Positions 28,162 to 37,847 of a DNA stretch of 64,000 nt are shown in pieces. Within the stretch, counting starts at the first letter, position 1; every line of letters begins with the position of its first letter. The translations under genes were made by a program, and so were the position numbers. Source of the DNA: Candidatus Avelusimicrobium luingense (GTDB taxonomy: Bacteria; Elusimicrobiota; Elusimicrobia; Elusimicrobiales; Elusimicrobiaceae); contig OOHK01000003.1 of NCBI GenBank assembly GCA_900315845.1, positions 44,820-108,819 of the forward strand. Reading direction: 5' to 3'. The notes below the pieces were generated by a model. The model did no database searches and had not been told where the DNA came from. It saw nothing but the letters and a program-made list of their open reading frames with translations.

Positions 28162-29613
28162 ATGAGAACCAATCCGCATATCTTGGAAATTCACACCCGT
28201 GCTTGGCTAAAACGCTTGGAAGCCAAATACGGTCAAAAATTTACGTTAGACAACATTCCGGAACGATTTTTTGAGACGGCAAAAAGTATGGGTTTTGATG
28301 CCGTTTGGTTGATGGGCGTTTGGAAGCAAAGCCCCAAAGCGTGTGAAATTGCCCGCTCCTCCCAAGATTTGCAAAACCAAGTCCGTGCGATTAAACCCGA
28401 TTTTTCTCCCCAAGATATTGTAGCCTCTCCGTATGCAGTTTATGCGTATGAAGTAGATGATTCGCTGGGCGGACAAGCCGCTTTGGAAATTTTTCGCGGC
28501 AAACTCAAAGCGCGCGGAATTTCGCTTTTGTTAGATTTTGTCGGCAACCACATGGCGTTAGATTGCCCGATGGTTGAAGAAGACCCCGATTTGTTTATCA
28601 ATACCGGAACGGCAGAACCTGCCCATCATAAAGATTGGTTTTTCAAAACGCAAAAAGGCATTTTCATCGCTCATGGACGCGACCCGTATTTCGCGCCGTG
28701 GACGGATACGGCGCAACTGAATTATTTTAATCCCAAAACGCGCGAATTTATGCTTAACAATTTGCGTCGTGTGGCCCAATTATGCGACGGTGTTCGTTGC
28801 GATATGACCATGCTTGCGCTCAATAAAGTACATCGTGATATTTGGTGGGAATTTATCGGCTCTACGCTACCCAAAGAAGAATTTTGGAGCGAGGCCTTAA
28901 ATGCTATTCGCGAAGAACATCCCGAATTTACATTTATCGCCGAAGTATATTGGGGATTAGAGTGGGAAATTCAGGAACTCGGTTTTGATTATACATACGA
29001 TAAAATTTTGTACGACCGCTTGCGCTTTTCCAGCCCGCAAGATATTCGCGGCCATTTAGGCGCGGAACACTTGTATCAGATGCGTTCCATGCGTTTTACT
29101 TCTAACCACGACGAAGAAGAATCGCTTAAAGCATTCGGACGTGAAAAATCGTTGGCCGCCAGCGCTATTATTGCGACCTTGCCCGGTGCGCGGCTATTTC
29201 AATTTTTCCAACTATTGGGACGTCCGGCCCGTATGCCGATTCAATATATTCAAGATTGGTTTGAAAAAGACGAAGACGTTTTTGCCTATTACCGCAAACT
29301 CCTAAACATTGCTTCCGCGCCCGCTTTCCATGGCGGACAATGGAACTTGTGCGACGTTCGCCCCGAAGGCGACGGCTCGTGCGGGAATATTTTGTCGTGG
29401 CAATGGAAGCAAATGAACACCGGCAAATTTATTATCATCAATTACAGCAACGCTCCCGCCAAATGCCGTATCCCGTTAAAAGGCGTGGGCGGCAGCACGG
29501 TAACGGAAGAATTTTCCGGTGCGAAAGTGATGATTACCGACGAAGCGCGCGCGCAAGGGTTGATGCTAGAGTTAAAACCCTACGAAAGTAAAATCTTCAC
29601 GTTCCAAATATAA
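28162..29613 (+). CDS. GH13 alpha-amylase-family glycosidase
   Basis: A 483-residue cytoplasmic TIM-barrel enzyme (no signal peptide) of the alpha-amylase family. The four conserved regions can be traced: LLLDFVGNHMALD (region I), DGVRCDMTMLAL (region II, nucleophile Asp), FTFIAEVYWGLEWE (region III, acid/base Glu) and FTSNHDEEESL (region IV, Asp). The C-terminal ~90 residues form the usual beta domain. It may act on glycogen or maltodextrin, in line with glgC elsewhere in the window; the exact specificity is unclear. A GGGGGA ribosome site precedes ATG 28162. Confidence 0.88.
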   Translation: MRTNPHILEIHTRAWLKRLEAKYGQKFTLDNIPERFFETAKSMGFDAVWLMGVWKQSPKACEIARSSQDLQNQVRAIKPDFSPQDIVASPYAVYAYEVDDSLGGQAALEIFRGKLKARGISLLLDFVGNHMALDCPMVEEDPDLFINTGTAEPAHHKDWFFKTQKGIFIAHGRDPYFAPWTDTAQLNYFNPKTREFMLNNLRRVAQLCDGVRCDMTMLALNKVHRDIWWEFIGSTLPKEEFWSEALNAIREEHPEFTFIAEVYWGLEWEIQELGFDYTYDKILYDRLRFSSPQDIRGHLGAEHLYQMRSMRFTSNHDEEESLKAFGREKSLAASAIIATLPGARLFQFFQLLGRPARMPIQYIQDWFEKDEDVFAYYRKLLNIASAPAFHGGQWNLCDVRPEGDGSCGNILSWQWKQMNTGKFIIINYSNAPAKCRIPLKGVGGSTVTEEFSGAKVMITDEARAQGLMLELKPYESKIFTFQI

Positions 29614-29633
29614 TCACCGTCTTGTTATGATGC

Positions 29634-29668
29634 GCAAAACCCAAAACTGCTGTTTTGGGTTTTGTTAT
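29634..29668 (+). terminator. Hairpin terminator after the GH13 gene
   Basis: CAAAACCCAAAAC (29634-29646) and GTTTTGGGTTTTG (29651-29663) pair around TGCT, followed by TTATTT. Confidence 0.82.
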
Positions 29669-29734
29669 TTGTGGGGGCGTGCTCCGGTAATCAAAAATCC
29701 GTAAAGATTTATCATGCGAATCGGGTAAATTTTT

Positions 29735-29740
29735 TATAAT
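29735..29740 (+). promoter_or_regulatory. -10 element of the ATP synthase operon
   Basis: TATAAT at 29735-29740, with a second TATAAT-like stretch directly after, lies 37 bp before the first gene of the operon. No good -35 is visible. Confidence 0.45.
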
Positions 29741-29777
29741 ATAATTATATACGCACCCATGCGCGCGTACAGACAAT

Positions 29778-30017
29778 ATGGCATTGAACGATTTTTCCAA
29801 ACAAGACCACGTTGCTATTTCTTCGCTGGGGATGGAATTTGCCTTGGCAGAAGTGTTAGGCTGCGGCGTGGGATATTGGTTGGATAAACGCTGGGGAACA
29901 CTCCCTTGGATGTTAATTGCCGGCGTATTTTGCGGATTTGGGCTGGGAATATATATCGTTTGGCGCCGAGCGAAGGAATTGGCCCGCCAAACTAAAACGC
30001 AAGAGAAACAAAAATGA
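29778..30017 (+). CDS. atpZ: AtpZ/AtpI-like F-ATPase accessory membrane protein
   Basis: A 79-residue protein with two membrane helices (MEFALAEVLGCGVGYWLD and WMLIAGVFCGFGLGIYIVW) and a charged tail, the pattern of AtpZ/AtpI genes that head ATP synthase operons. AtpI aids assembly of the c-ring and AtpZ homologues have been linked to Mg2+/Ca2+ transport. ATGA overlap couples it to atpB. Confidence 0.8.
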   Translation: MALNDFSKQDHVAISSLGMEFALAEVLGCGVGYWLDKRWGTLPWMLIAGVFCGFGLGIYIVWRRAKELARQTKTQEKQK

Positions 30018-30775
30018 ACGTCGCCGATACTATCGCACATCACATTTTAGACCATAACTGGGGAATCACGCTGGGCGGCATTTCGCTTCCGATCACTACC
30101 CATAGTGTGATTATTTTTTCTGTTAGCGTTGTATTGCTTTGTTTGTTAGCGTGGATTAGCCGTCCGCATACCAGCCGTGCGGGGCGTTTGTTAACTACGC
30201 TACTGGAAGAATATGTTTCATTTATCCGCGACGGACTTGTTTTGCCTAATATGGGTGCGGAAGGCAAAGGTTTTTTGCCGTACTTCTGCACGCTTTTCTT
30301 GTTCATTTTATCCGTCAATTTAGCGGGGATGATTCCCGGCTTAAAAACCGCTACTTCTAACATTTCCGTTACGGCGGCGCTTGCGTTATGTTCGGGCGGA
30401 ATTATCTTGTATAGCGGACTCAAATTCCATGGTGTTATCGGGTTTATAAAAGGTTTTGTCCCGTCGGGGACGCCGATGTGGCTAGTGCCGCTTATTTTCC
30501 CGCTGGAAGTAATTAGTACCGTTATCAAAGTGTGCGTGTTGGCGATTCGTTTATTTGCCAATATGCTTTCCGGGCACATGGTGCTGATATGTTTGCTTTT
30601 GATTATTTTTATCGTCGGGCAAATGAAATTTTCAGCCGGTGTGTTGTCGGTTTTTCCCGCGATGGGATTAGAGATTTTTATGACGTGTTTGGAGTTGCTG
30701 GTTGCTTTTTTACAAGCGTATGTATTTTCGTTGTTAACGGCTATTTTTGCCGGATCCGTTATTCATACGCATTAA
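30014..30775 (+). CDS. atpB: ATP synthase F0 subunit a
   Basis: A 253-residue membrane subunit forming the ion half-channels next to the c-ring. Hydrophobic helices include FLPYFCTLFLFILSVNLAGM, AALALCSGGIILYSG and the final VAFLQAYVFSLLTAIFAGS. The essential arginine lies in KVCVLAIRLFANMLSGHM. The start overlaps atpZ by 4 nt. Confidence 0.96.
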   Translation: MNVADTIAHHILDHNWGITLGGISLPITTHSVIIFSVSVVLLCLLAWISRPHTSRAGRLLTTLLEEYVSFIRDGLVLPNMGAEGKGFLPYFCTLFLFILSVNLAGMIPGLKTATSNISVTAALALCSGGIILYSGLKFHGVIGFIKGFVPSGTPMWLVPLIFPLEVISTVIKVCVLAIRLFANMLSGHMVLICLLLIIFIVGQMKFSAGVLSVFPAMGLEIFMTCLELLVAFLQAYVFSLLTAIFAGSVIHTH

Positions 30776-30817
30776 CAAATTTTTAATTTACGGGCATTGC
30801 CCAACAAGGAGAAAACT

Positions 30818-31045
30818 ATGGAATTAGCCGTCTTAAAGTACATTGCCGCCGGACTGGGTGCCGGTTTAGTGGTTATCGGTGCGGGTTTCGGGTTAGGTAA
30901 AATCGGTACTGCTGCATTGGAAGGAACCGCCCGCCAACCGGAAGCCGGTGGTGATTTGCGCACCACGATGATTATTATTGCCGCTCTGTTGGAAGGGGCC
31001 GCGATGTTAGGCTTAGTTATTTGTTTATTAACGATGGTCATGTAG
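30818..31045 (+). CDS. atpE: ATP synthase F0 subunit c
   Basis: A 75-residue helical hairpin of the rotor ring. Helix 1 is KYIAAGLGAGLVVIGAGFG, the loop has ARQPEAGGD and helix 2 carries the ion-binding Glu in IIAALLEGAAMLGLV. Aligned to E. coli subunit c without gaps, the positions of the Na+ ligands known from Na+-ATPases (Gln in helix 1, Ser after the Glu) are Leu and Gly, so coupling to protons is predicted. ATG 30818 is chosen because AAGGAG lies just upstream; the longer reading from 30797 would start at TTG. Confidence 0.96.
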   Translation: MELAVLKYIAAGLGAGLVVIGAGFGLGKIGTAALEGTARQPEAGGDLRTTMIIIAALLEGAAMLGLVICLLTMVM

Positions 31046-31064
31046 GTTTGCACGGACGAAAAAT

Positions 31065-31559
31065 ATGGAAGATTTGTTAAAACCCGATATCGGGGTAATG
31101 ATTCTTACCATTTGCAACTTTTTGCTCTTGGCGTATCTGCTCAAACGATTTGCGTGGAAAGGTATTATCGGCGCGTTGGAAAAACGCGAACAGCAAATCG
31201 CGAGCGATAAGCAACAAGCGCAAGAAGCACGCGCCGATGCTGAAAAAATAAAAGCCGAATTGGAAGAAAAATTAAACCGCTTGTCCGAAGAAACGTCCCA
31301 AAAAATAGCACAAGCCGTTGCTTTGGGACAAACCCAACGCGAGCAATTACTCGCCGGGGCTAAAGAAGAAGCCGAACGTATGCTTGCCCAAGCGCGTGAG
31401 CAAATTGCGGCAGAAAAAGATCAAGCCCTTGCCGAGGTACGAGACGAAATCGTTCGTACGGCCGTGTTGGCGGCAAAACAAGTGGTGCGCGAAGATATAG
31501 ACGCTTCGCACGCGCAAGCCGCGGTAGATCGCGTATTAAACGAGATAAAACAAAAGTAA
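31065..31559 (+). CDS. atpF: ATP synthase F0 subunit b
   Basis: A 164-residue peripheral stalk subunit. One N-terminal membrane helix (IGVMILTICNFLLLAYLLKRF) is followed by a long charged coiled coil (EKREQQIASDKQQAQEAR, AEKIKAELEEKLNR) that reaches up to F1. The C-terminal segment is AAKQVVREDIDASHAQAAVD. The operon encodes a single b subunit, so the stalk is probably a homodimer. Confidence 0.94.
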   Translation: MEDLLKPDIGVMILTICNFLLLAYLLKRFAWKGIIGALEKREQQIASDKQQAQEARADAEKIKAELEEKLNRLSEETSQKIAQAVALGQTQREQLLAGAKEEAERMLAQAREQIAAEKDQALAEVRDEIVRTAVLAAKQVVREDIDASHAQAAVDRVLNEIKQK

Positions 31560-31560
31560 T

Positions 31561-32088
31561 ATGAACAGTTCCCAGCGTATAGCGGCACAACGTTACGCCG
31601 CCGCGTTTGATAAAATCAGTTCTTCACCGGACCAAGCCGTTTTGCGTGCGGAAGAATTGTCCAGCGCGGCGCAAGCGTTAGCACAGGCAAAAGCCTTTTT
31701 TACCGCGCCGGAAATTACGCTGGAACAAAAGAAACAGGCCGTTAGCCAAGCCTTGGCGAGTGTGCCGCAAATAGCCTCGTTTGTGCAAGTGCTTTTAGAA
31801 GCCAAACGTTACGATTTGTTACCGCAAATTGTAGAAGAAGTAGCGGCATTGGCTGATGAACGGCAAGGAATTTTACGTGCGCAAGTGGTATCGGCGGAGC
31901 CTTTGTCTGACACAGAAAAACAGCAGACACAAAAAACCCTTCAAGCGCGTTACGGTAAAACCGTAAAAGCCGTTTTTAAGACGGATAAAAATATTTTAGG
32001 CGGCTTAAAAATAACATGCAACGGAGAACTTTTAGACGGCAGTTTGCAAGGACAGTTAGACCGCTTGCAAGAAGAATTAACAAAATAA
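31561..32088 (+). CDS. atpH: ATP synthase F1 subunit delta
   Basis: A 175-residue delta subunit linking the b stalk to the top of F1. Family features are [15 protein letters not shown] at the N-terminus, [20 protein letters not shown] in the middle, and the conserved C-terminal stretch [20 protein letters not shown]. It begins 1 nt after atpF. Confidence 0.94.
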   Translation: MNSSQRIAAQRYAAAFDKISSSPDQAVLRAEELSSAAQALAQAKAFFTAPEITLEQKKQAVSQALASVPQIASFVQVLLEAKRYDLLPQIVEEVAALADERQGILRAQVVSAEPLSDTEKQQTQKTLQARYGKTVKAVFKTDKNILGGLKITCNGELLDGSLQGQLDRLQEELTK

Positions 32089-32098
32089 CGGAATAAAT

Positions 32099-33625
32099 AT
32101 GGCAATCAGACCGGAAGAAATTACAACAATTATTAAAGAAAAAATAGCCCATTTTGACACGTCGGTAGATGTGAGTGAAATCGGCCGCGTTATCCAAGTT
32201 GGTGACGGTATCGCGCGCGTGCATGGGTTAAGTAACGTCAAAGCCTCCGAACTCGTAGATTTCGGTAACGGTGTAAAAGGGATGGCGATGAATTTGGAAT
32301 ATGACAACGTCGGCTGTGTGTTGATGGGGGCCGATACCCAAGTCAAAGAAGGCGACATTGTCAAACGTACCGGAGAAGTTATCAGCATTCCCGTAGGGGC
32401 AGGTGTTGTCGGGCGCGTGGTCAACCCACTCGGATTACCGCTGGACGGAAAAGGCGAAATCAAAACCGATAAAAATATGCCGCTTGATATCGTGGCTCCC
32501 GGTATTATTGACCGCCAACCTGTTAAACAACCGTTGCAAACGGGCATTAAAGCCATTGACGCTATGGTGCCGATCGGAAAAGGCCAACGCGAACTTATCA
32601 TCGGTGACCGCCAAACCGGTAAGACTGCTATTGCCGTAGATGCTATTATTAACCAAAAAAACATTCCGGATAACGAACGTTGTATTTGTATTTATGTGGC
32701 TATCGGACAAAAACAAAGTACGGTAGCGCAAGTCGTTAAAACATTAACCGATTTCGGTGCGATGGATTATACGGTGGTCGTATCGGCTACGGCGTCCGAT
32801 CCCGCTTCGTTACTCTATATTGCGCCGTATGCCGGATGTGCGATTGCCGAGTATTTTATGTGGCAAGGCAAAGACGTGCTGATTGTGTATGATGATTTGT
32901 CTAAACATGCCCAAGCCTACCGCCAGATGTCGCTTTTGTTGCGTCGCCCGCCGGGACGTGAAGCCTACCCCGGTGACGTGTTTTATTTGCATTCTCGTTT
33001 GTTGGAACGTGCTTGCAAATTATCTAACGAAAATGGCGGCGGTTCTATCACGGCTTTGCCGATTATTGAAACGCAAGCCAACGACGTTTCGGCCTATATT
33101 CCTACCAACGTCATTTCCATTACCGACGGACAAATCTATTTGGAAAGCAACCTCTTTTTAAGTGGTATTAAACCGGCGGTAAACGTCGGGTTATCCGTGT
33201 CGCGCGTGGGGGGAAGTGCCCAACGCAAAACCATGCGCAAAGTAGCGGGAACGTTGCGTATTGATTTGTCGCAGTATCAGGAACTGGCCGGGTTTGCACA
33301 ATTCGGCTCCGAACTGGATAAGGAATCGCAACGTCAAATTGCCCGCGGGCAACGTATGACCGAACTGCTTAAACAAAACCAATACGCTCCGCTAACGGTA
33401 GCGGAAGAAGTGCTTGTGTTGTATGCAGGCACACACGGGTATTTGGATGAAATAGCCGTTGCGGATGTGTCGGCGTATGAAAAACAACTTTTAGCATTTG
33501 CTAAAGCCAATGCGGCTGATGTATTAAATACATTAGGCGCGGCCAATGAATTAACAGAAGAAGTAGAACAAAAAATTACAGGGTTATTAGAAAATTTCAA
33601 AACGGTGTTTCACGCCGGAAAATAG
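32099..33625 (+). CDS. atpA: ATP synthase F1 subunit alpha
   Basis: A 508-residue non-catalytic nucleotide-binding subunit. Walker A is [16 protein letters not shown] (about residue 168). Other family marks are [28 protein letters not shown]-like [51 protein letters not shown] and [15 protein letters not shown]. Length is normal. The next gene is an inserted epimerase rather than atpG. Confidence 0.97.
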   Translation: MAIRPEEITTIIKEKIAHFDTSVDVSEIGRVIQVGDGIARVHGLSNVKASELVDFGNGVKGMAMNLEYDNVGCVLMGADTQVKEGDIVKRTGEVISIPVGAGVVGRVVNPLGLPLDGKGEIKTDKNMPLDIVAPGIIDRQPVKQPLQTGIKAIDAMVPIGKGQRELIIGDRQTGKTAIAVDAIINQKNIPDNERCICIYVAIGQKQSTVAQVVKTLTDFGAMDYTVVVSATASDPASLLYIAPYAGCAIAEYFMWQGKDVLIVYDDLSKHAQAYRQMSLLLRRPPGREAYPGDVFYLHSRLLERACKLSNENGGGSITALPIIETQANDVSAYIPTNVISITDGQIYLESNLFLSGIKPAVNVGLSVSRVGGSAQRKTMRKVAGTLRIDLSQYQELAGFAQFGSELDKESQRQIARGQRMTELLKQNQYAPLTVAEEVLVLYAGTHGYLDEIAVADVSAYEKQLLAFAKANAADVLNTLGAANELTEEVEQKITGLLENFKTVFHAGK

Positions 33626-33637
33626 GAGAAGAAAAAA

Positions 33638-34573
33638 ATGGAAACAAAATCAAAGAAAAAATACTTAGTTACCGGCGGTGCGGGATTTGTCGGCAGTAAT
33701 ATCGCCAAAGCCTTGGAAGCCGAAGGGCATGAAGTTACCGTTTTAGATGATTTTTCCAAAAACGGACACTTCAAAAACTTGATCGGTTTTAAGGGAGATG
33801 TCATTACCTGCGATTTGTTCCAAAGCGTACCGCACGATATGTATTTTGATGCTATTTTCCACGAAGCGGCCATTACGGATACAACGGTCATGGACCAAAA
33901 AGCCATGATGGAACAAAACGTGGAAGCGTTCAAAAATCTGCTCAATTTCGCAGCCGATAACGAAATTAAAAAAGTCATTTATGCTTCTTCTGCCGCGACG
34001 TATGGCAACGGCCCCGTACCTAACGTGGAAACACAACCTACTCATCCGGAAAACGTATATGGGTTTTCCAAAGTAATTATGGATAACGTCGCCCGTCAAT
34101 TTTCCGAAGATAATAACGATATGAAAATTATCGGGCTTCGGTATTTTAACGTCTATGGACCGGGTGAATATCACAAAGGCAAAATGGCCAGTATGGTCTA
34201 TCAATTGTATAACCAAATGAAAGCCGGCAACCGTCCGCGCGTGTTCAAATACGGCGAACAACAACGCGATTTTGTGTACGTAAAAGATATTGTCAAAATC
34301 AATTTATGTGCGCTCAAAAACGGTAAAGAAACGGGTGTGTTTAACGCGGCAACCGGCGTACCGCGCGATTACAATGCCATTATTGCGTGCTTGAATAAAG
34401 AACTCGGTACAAATTTGGAACCGGAATATATCGATAATCCGTATCCGTTCTTCCAACTCAAAACGCAAGCCGATATTACAAAGTCCAAAGAAAAACTCGG
34501 CTACGAGCCGGACTATACGCTTGAAAAAGGTATTGAAGATTACGTGGCAATTTTGGAAGGCCGCCACGAATAA
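33638..34573 (+). CDS. hldD: ADP-glyceromanno-heptose 6-epimerase-like protein (HldD)
   Basis: A 311-residue extended short-chain dehydrogenase/epimerase. The NAD(P) Rossmann motif is VTGGAGFVGSNIAKAL, and the catalytic YxxxK lies in ENVYGFSKVIMD. The family signature FNVYGPGEYHKGKMASMVY, then RDFVYVKDIV, is that of HldD/RfaD, which makes ADP-L-glycero-D-manno-heptose for the lipopolysaccharide inner core. It lies between atpA (12 nt upstream) and atpG (17 nt downstream) on the same strand with its own AGGAG, so it must be transcribed with the ATP synthase. A related sugar-nucleotide epimerase is the alternative. Confidence 0.88.
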   Translation: METKSKKKYLVTGGAGFVGSNIAKALEAEGHEVTVLDDFSKNGHFKNLIGFKGDVITCDLFQSVPHDMYFDAIFHEAAITDTTVMDQKAMMEQNVEAFKNLLNFAADNEIKKVIYASSAATYGNGPVPNVETQPTHPENVYGFSKVIMDNVARQFSEDNNDMKIIGLRYFNVYGPGEYHKGKMASMVYQLYNQMKAGNRPRVFKYGEQQRDFVYVKDIVKINLCALKNGKETGVFNAATGVPRDYNAIIACLNKELGTNLEPEYIDNPYPFFQLKTQADITKSKEKLGYEPDYTLEKGIEDYVAILEGRHE

Positions 34574-34590
34574 ATCAATCAGGAAAAACT

Positions 34591-35496
34591 ATGCAATCGC
34601 TTAGGGACATTCGCCAAAACATCAAGGCCATCAAATCTACGCAGCAGATTATGCAGACGATGAAAATGATTTCAAACGCCCGCATTCGTAAAGCGCAAGA
34701 TGCTATGGTTGCGGCCCGCCCCTTTGCGACGAAAATGTTGGAAATGGTCAGTGATTTTACGCCCGATGTGCTCGCCTTGCCACAACCGCAAGACGGTACG
34801 GAACGTTGGGCAAGCCGTATGTTTATTAACCGCACCGCCGACCCAAACAAAATCGGTTTGTTAGTTATCACCGGCGACAAAGGACTCACGGGTTCGTTTA
34901 ATGCCGTCATTTTGCGCGCGGCGATGCGGTTTTTAAGAGAACACAAAGACCATGAAATTTTTGTGTTTGCGGTGGGGAAAAAAGGACGTGATTTCTTGGC
35001 GCGCTTAAAAATGCCGAACCTGCATATTGTGTATGAAAGTGTAGGGATTTTTCCGAAGGTTTCTTATGCCCATGCGGAATTACTCGGCGAAGCGGTCATC
35101 AAAACATTTTTGGAAGAAAAACTCAAAAACGTTACGCTTATTTACAACGATTTTAAGTCGTTGGCCAGCCAAACGTTATTGGAGCAGGAAATTTTACCGT
35201 TTGCACAACATGCTAAAAAAGATAACATTTCCGCCAAGAAATTTGAATTTGAGCCGGGCCTGTTGGAAATTTTTAAGTTAATGGTACCGCGCTTAATCAA
35301 AGCCAATATGTATCGCGTGCTATTGGAATCGCAAGCGGCCAATTTGGCGGCTACGACCAACGCGATGGACGCGGCCAGTAAAAACGCAGGCGAAATTGCC
35401 GCCGCGTTAGGTTTAACGCTTAACAAGGTGCGTCAAGCCGGTATTACCAACGAAATTTTGGATATTGTCAACGGGGCAGAAGCCCTAACCAATTAA
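34591..35496 (+). CDS. atpG: ATP synthase F1 subunit gamma
   Basis: A 301-residue central rotor shaft. The N-terminal coiled coil begins LRDIRQNIKAIKSTQQIMQ with KMISNARIRKAQDAM. The middle has GLLVITGDKGLTGSFNAVI, and the C-terminal coiled coil contains ESQAANLAATTNAMDAASKNA and LNKVRQAGITNEILDIVNGA. Separated from atpA by hldD. Confidence 0.96.
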   Translation: MQSLRDIRQNIKAIKSTQQIMQTMKMISNARIRKAQDAMVAARPFATKMLEMVSDFTPDVLALPQPQDGTERWASRMFINRTADPNKIGLLVITGDKGLTGSFNAVILRAAMRFLREHKDHEIFVFAVGKKGRDFLARLKMPNLHIVYESVGIFPKVSYAHAELLGEAVIKTFLEEKLKNVTLIYNDFKSLASQTLLEQEILPFAQHAKKDNISAKKFEFEPGLLEIFKLMVPRLIKANMYRVLLESQAANLAATTNAMDAASKNAGEIAAALGLTLNKVRQAGITNEILDIVNGAEALTN

Positions 35497-36924
<1,428 letters not shown>

Positions 36925-36925
36925 T

Positions 36926-37336
36926 ATGGCCAAGAAATTAAAACTCAATCTCGTGACACCCCAAAAGCAACTGCTTACCGATATGGAAGTAGATATGGTA
37001 GTGTTGCCTGCTTTTTTGGGGGAAATGGGTATTTTGCCCGGACACGTGCCGGCGCTTGTCCAACTGACCTATGGAGCGTTGCGTTATAAAAAGGACGGTA
37101 AAGATTTTGATTTTGCCGTCATGGGCGGGTTTGTGGAAGTGGAAGACGATGTGGTGAACGTCTTTGCCGAAGGAGCCGACCTCGCCGACGAGATTGACGA
37201 AGAAGCCGAAAACCAAAAAATCAAAAAAGCAAAAGAAGCCCTTTCCAAAAAAGATGCGGACATTGATTTTGAACTCGCCGAAATTGAACTGAAACAAGCC
37301 ATTACGCGCATGAAGGTAAAACGCCGTAAAGTGTAA
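36926..37336 (+). CDS. atpC: ATP synthase F1 subunit epsilon
   Basis: A 136-residue rotor subunit. The N-terminal beta-sandwich has LVTPQKQLLTDMEVDMVVLP and FLGEMGILPGHVPALVQL. A second part FAVMGGFVEVEDDVVNVFAE follows and an extended charged C-terminal helical domain (EEAENQKIKKAKEALSKK) ends in basic residues. It begins 1 nt after atpD and is the last ATP synthase gene. Confidence 0.94.
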   Translation: MAKKLKLNLVTPQKQLLTDMEVDMVVLPAFLGEMGILPGHVPALVQLTYGALRYKKDGKDFDFAVMGGFVEVEDDVVNVFAEGADLADEIDEEAENQKIKKAKEALSKKDADIDFELAEIELKQAITRMKVKRRKV

Positions 37337-37358
37337 TAAACAGAATGGTTTTGGTTAA

Positions 37359-37394
37359 AACGACCCCGAGCGGTATTTTCGGGGTTGTTTTTTT
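37359..37394 (+). terminator. Intrinsic terminator of the ATP synthase operon
   Basis: AACGACCCCGA and TCGGGGTTGTT pair around an 8-nt loop, followed by a run of T. Confidence 0.92.
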
Positions 37395-37408
37395 AAGGAA
37401 GAATTTTC

Positions 37409-37438
37409 TTGCCAAAAAAATCGGTCCTATGCTATAAT
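37409..37438 (+). promoter_or_regulatory. Promoter P1 of the tRNA-tuf cluster
   Basis: TTGCCA (37409-37414) and a perfect TATAAT (37433-37438) are 18 bp apart. Transcription should start near 37445. Confidence 0.72.
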
Positions 37439-37446
37439 ATATAAAA

Positions 37447-37471
37447 GGCCTCCGGGAAGGGGGCCGTTTTT
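37447..37471 (+). terminator. Promoter-proximal hairpin (attenuator-like)
   Basis: GGCCTCC and GGGGGCC pair (one G-U) around GGGAA and are followed by GTTTTT. The hairpin would begin within a few nt of the P1 start site, so most P1 transcripts could stop after ~27 nt unless antitermination or read-through occurs. Confidence 0.55.
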
Positions 37472-37519
37472 AACGGCAAGAACAGACGAAAAATCTTTTC
37501 TTGTGAGTGGTTTTTTTGA

Positions 37520-37525
37520 TATAAT
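37520..37525 (+). promoter_or_regulatory. -10 element of promoter P2, upstream of tRNA-Gly
   Basis: TATAAT at 37520-37525 lies 15 bp before tRNA-Gly. TTCTTG (37496-37501) at 18 bp is a possible -35. Confidence 0.5.
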
Positions 37526-37540
37526 AAAGTGATGTTTTTT

Positions 37541-37611
37541 GCGGGCGTGGTTCAATGGTAGAACACTAGCCTTCCAAGCTTGTGACGTGGGTTCGATTCC
37601 CATCGCCCGCT
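37541..37611 (+). tRNA. tRNA-Gly (TCC)
   Basis: The acceptor arms GCGGGCG and CGCCCGC pair fully. The anticodon loop is CTTCCAA (anticodon TCC) and the T arm has GGGTTCGATTCCC. The 3' CCA is not encoded. It heads the cluster tRNA-Gly, tRNA-Thr, tRNA-Thr, tuf. Confidence 0.95.
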
Positions 37612-37624
37612 TTGACAATTTTCT

Positions 37625-37697
37625 GCTGGGGTAGCTCAGTCGGTAGAGCATCTCCATGGTAAGGAGAAGGTCGTGGGTTCGATTCCCACTCCCAGCT
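37625..37697 (+). tRNA. tRNA-Thr (GGT), copy 1
   Basis: Acceptor GCTGGGG/TCCCAGC, anticodon stem TCTCC/GGAGA with loop ATGGTAA (anticodon GGT), and T loop TTCGATT. No encoded CCA. Confidence 0.95.
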
Positions 37698-37733
37698 TAG
37701 CAGATTTGCAGTACAGTAGTAAGGTAGTAGAGT

Positions 37734-37806
37734 GCTGGGGTAGCTCAGTCGGTAGAGCATCTCCATGGTAAGGAGAAGGTCGTGGGTTCGATTCCCACTC
37801 CCAGCT
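37734..37806 (+). tRNA. tRNA-Thr (GGT), copy 2
   Basis: The 73 nt are identical to copy 1, 109 bp downstream, with unrelated sequence between them. No encoded CCA. tuf follows 41 bp later. Confidence 0.95.
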
Positions 37807-37847
37807 ATTTTAAGAGAAGTTATATTAAAACAGGAGAACTAAACAAA

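Noticed and set aside
30040-30579. 179-codon minus-strand frame opposite atpB
   Set aside because: A shadow of the conserved ATP synthase subunit a.
37427-37766. Minus-strand frames over the tRNA genes
   Set aside because: Arise from repeated tRNA sequence; no coding support.
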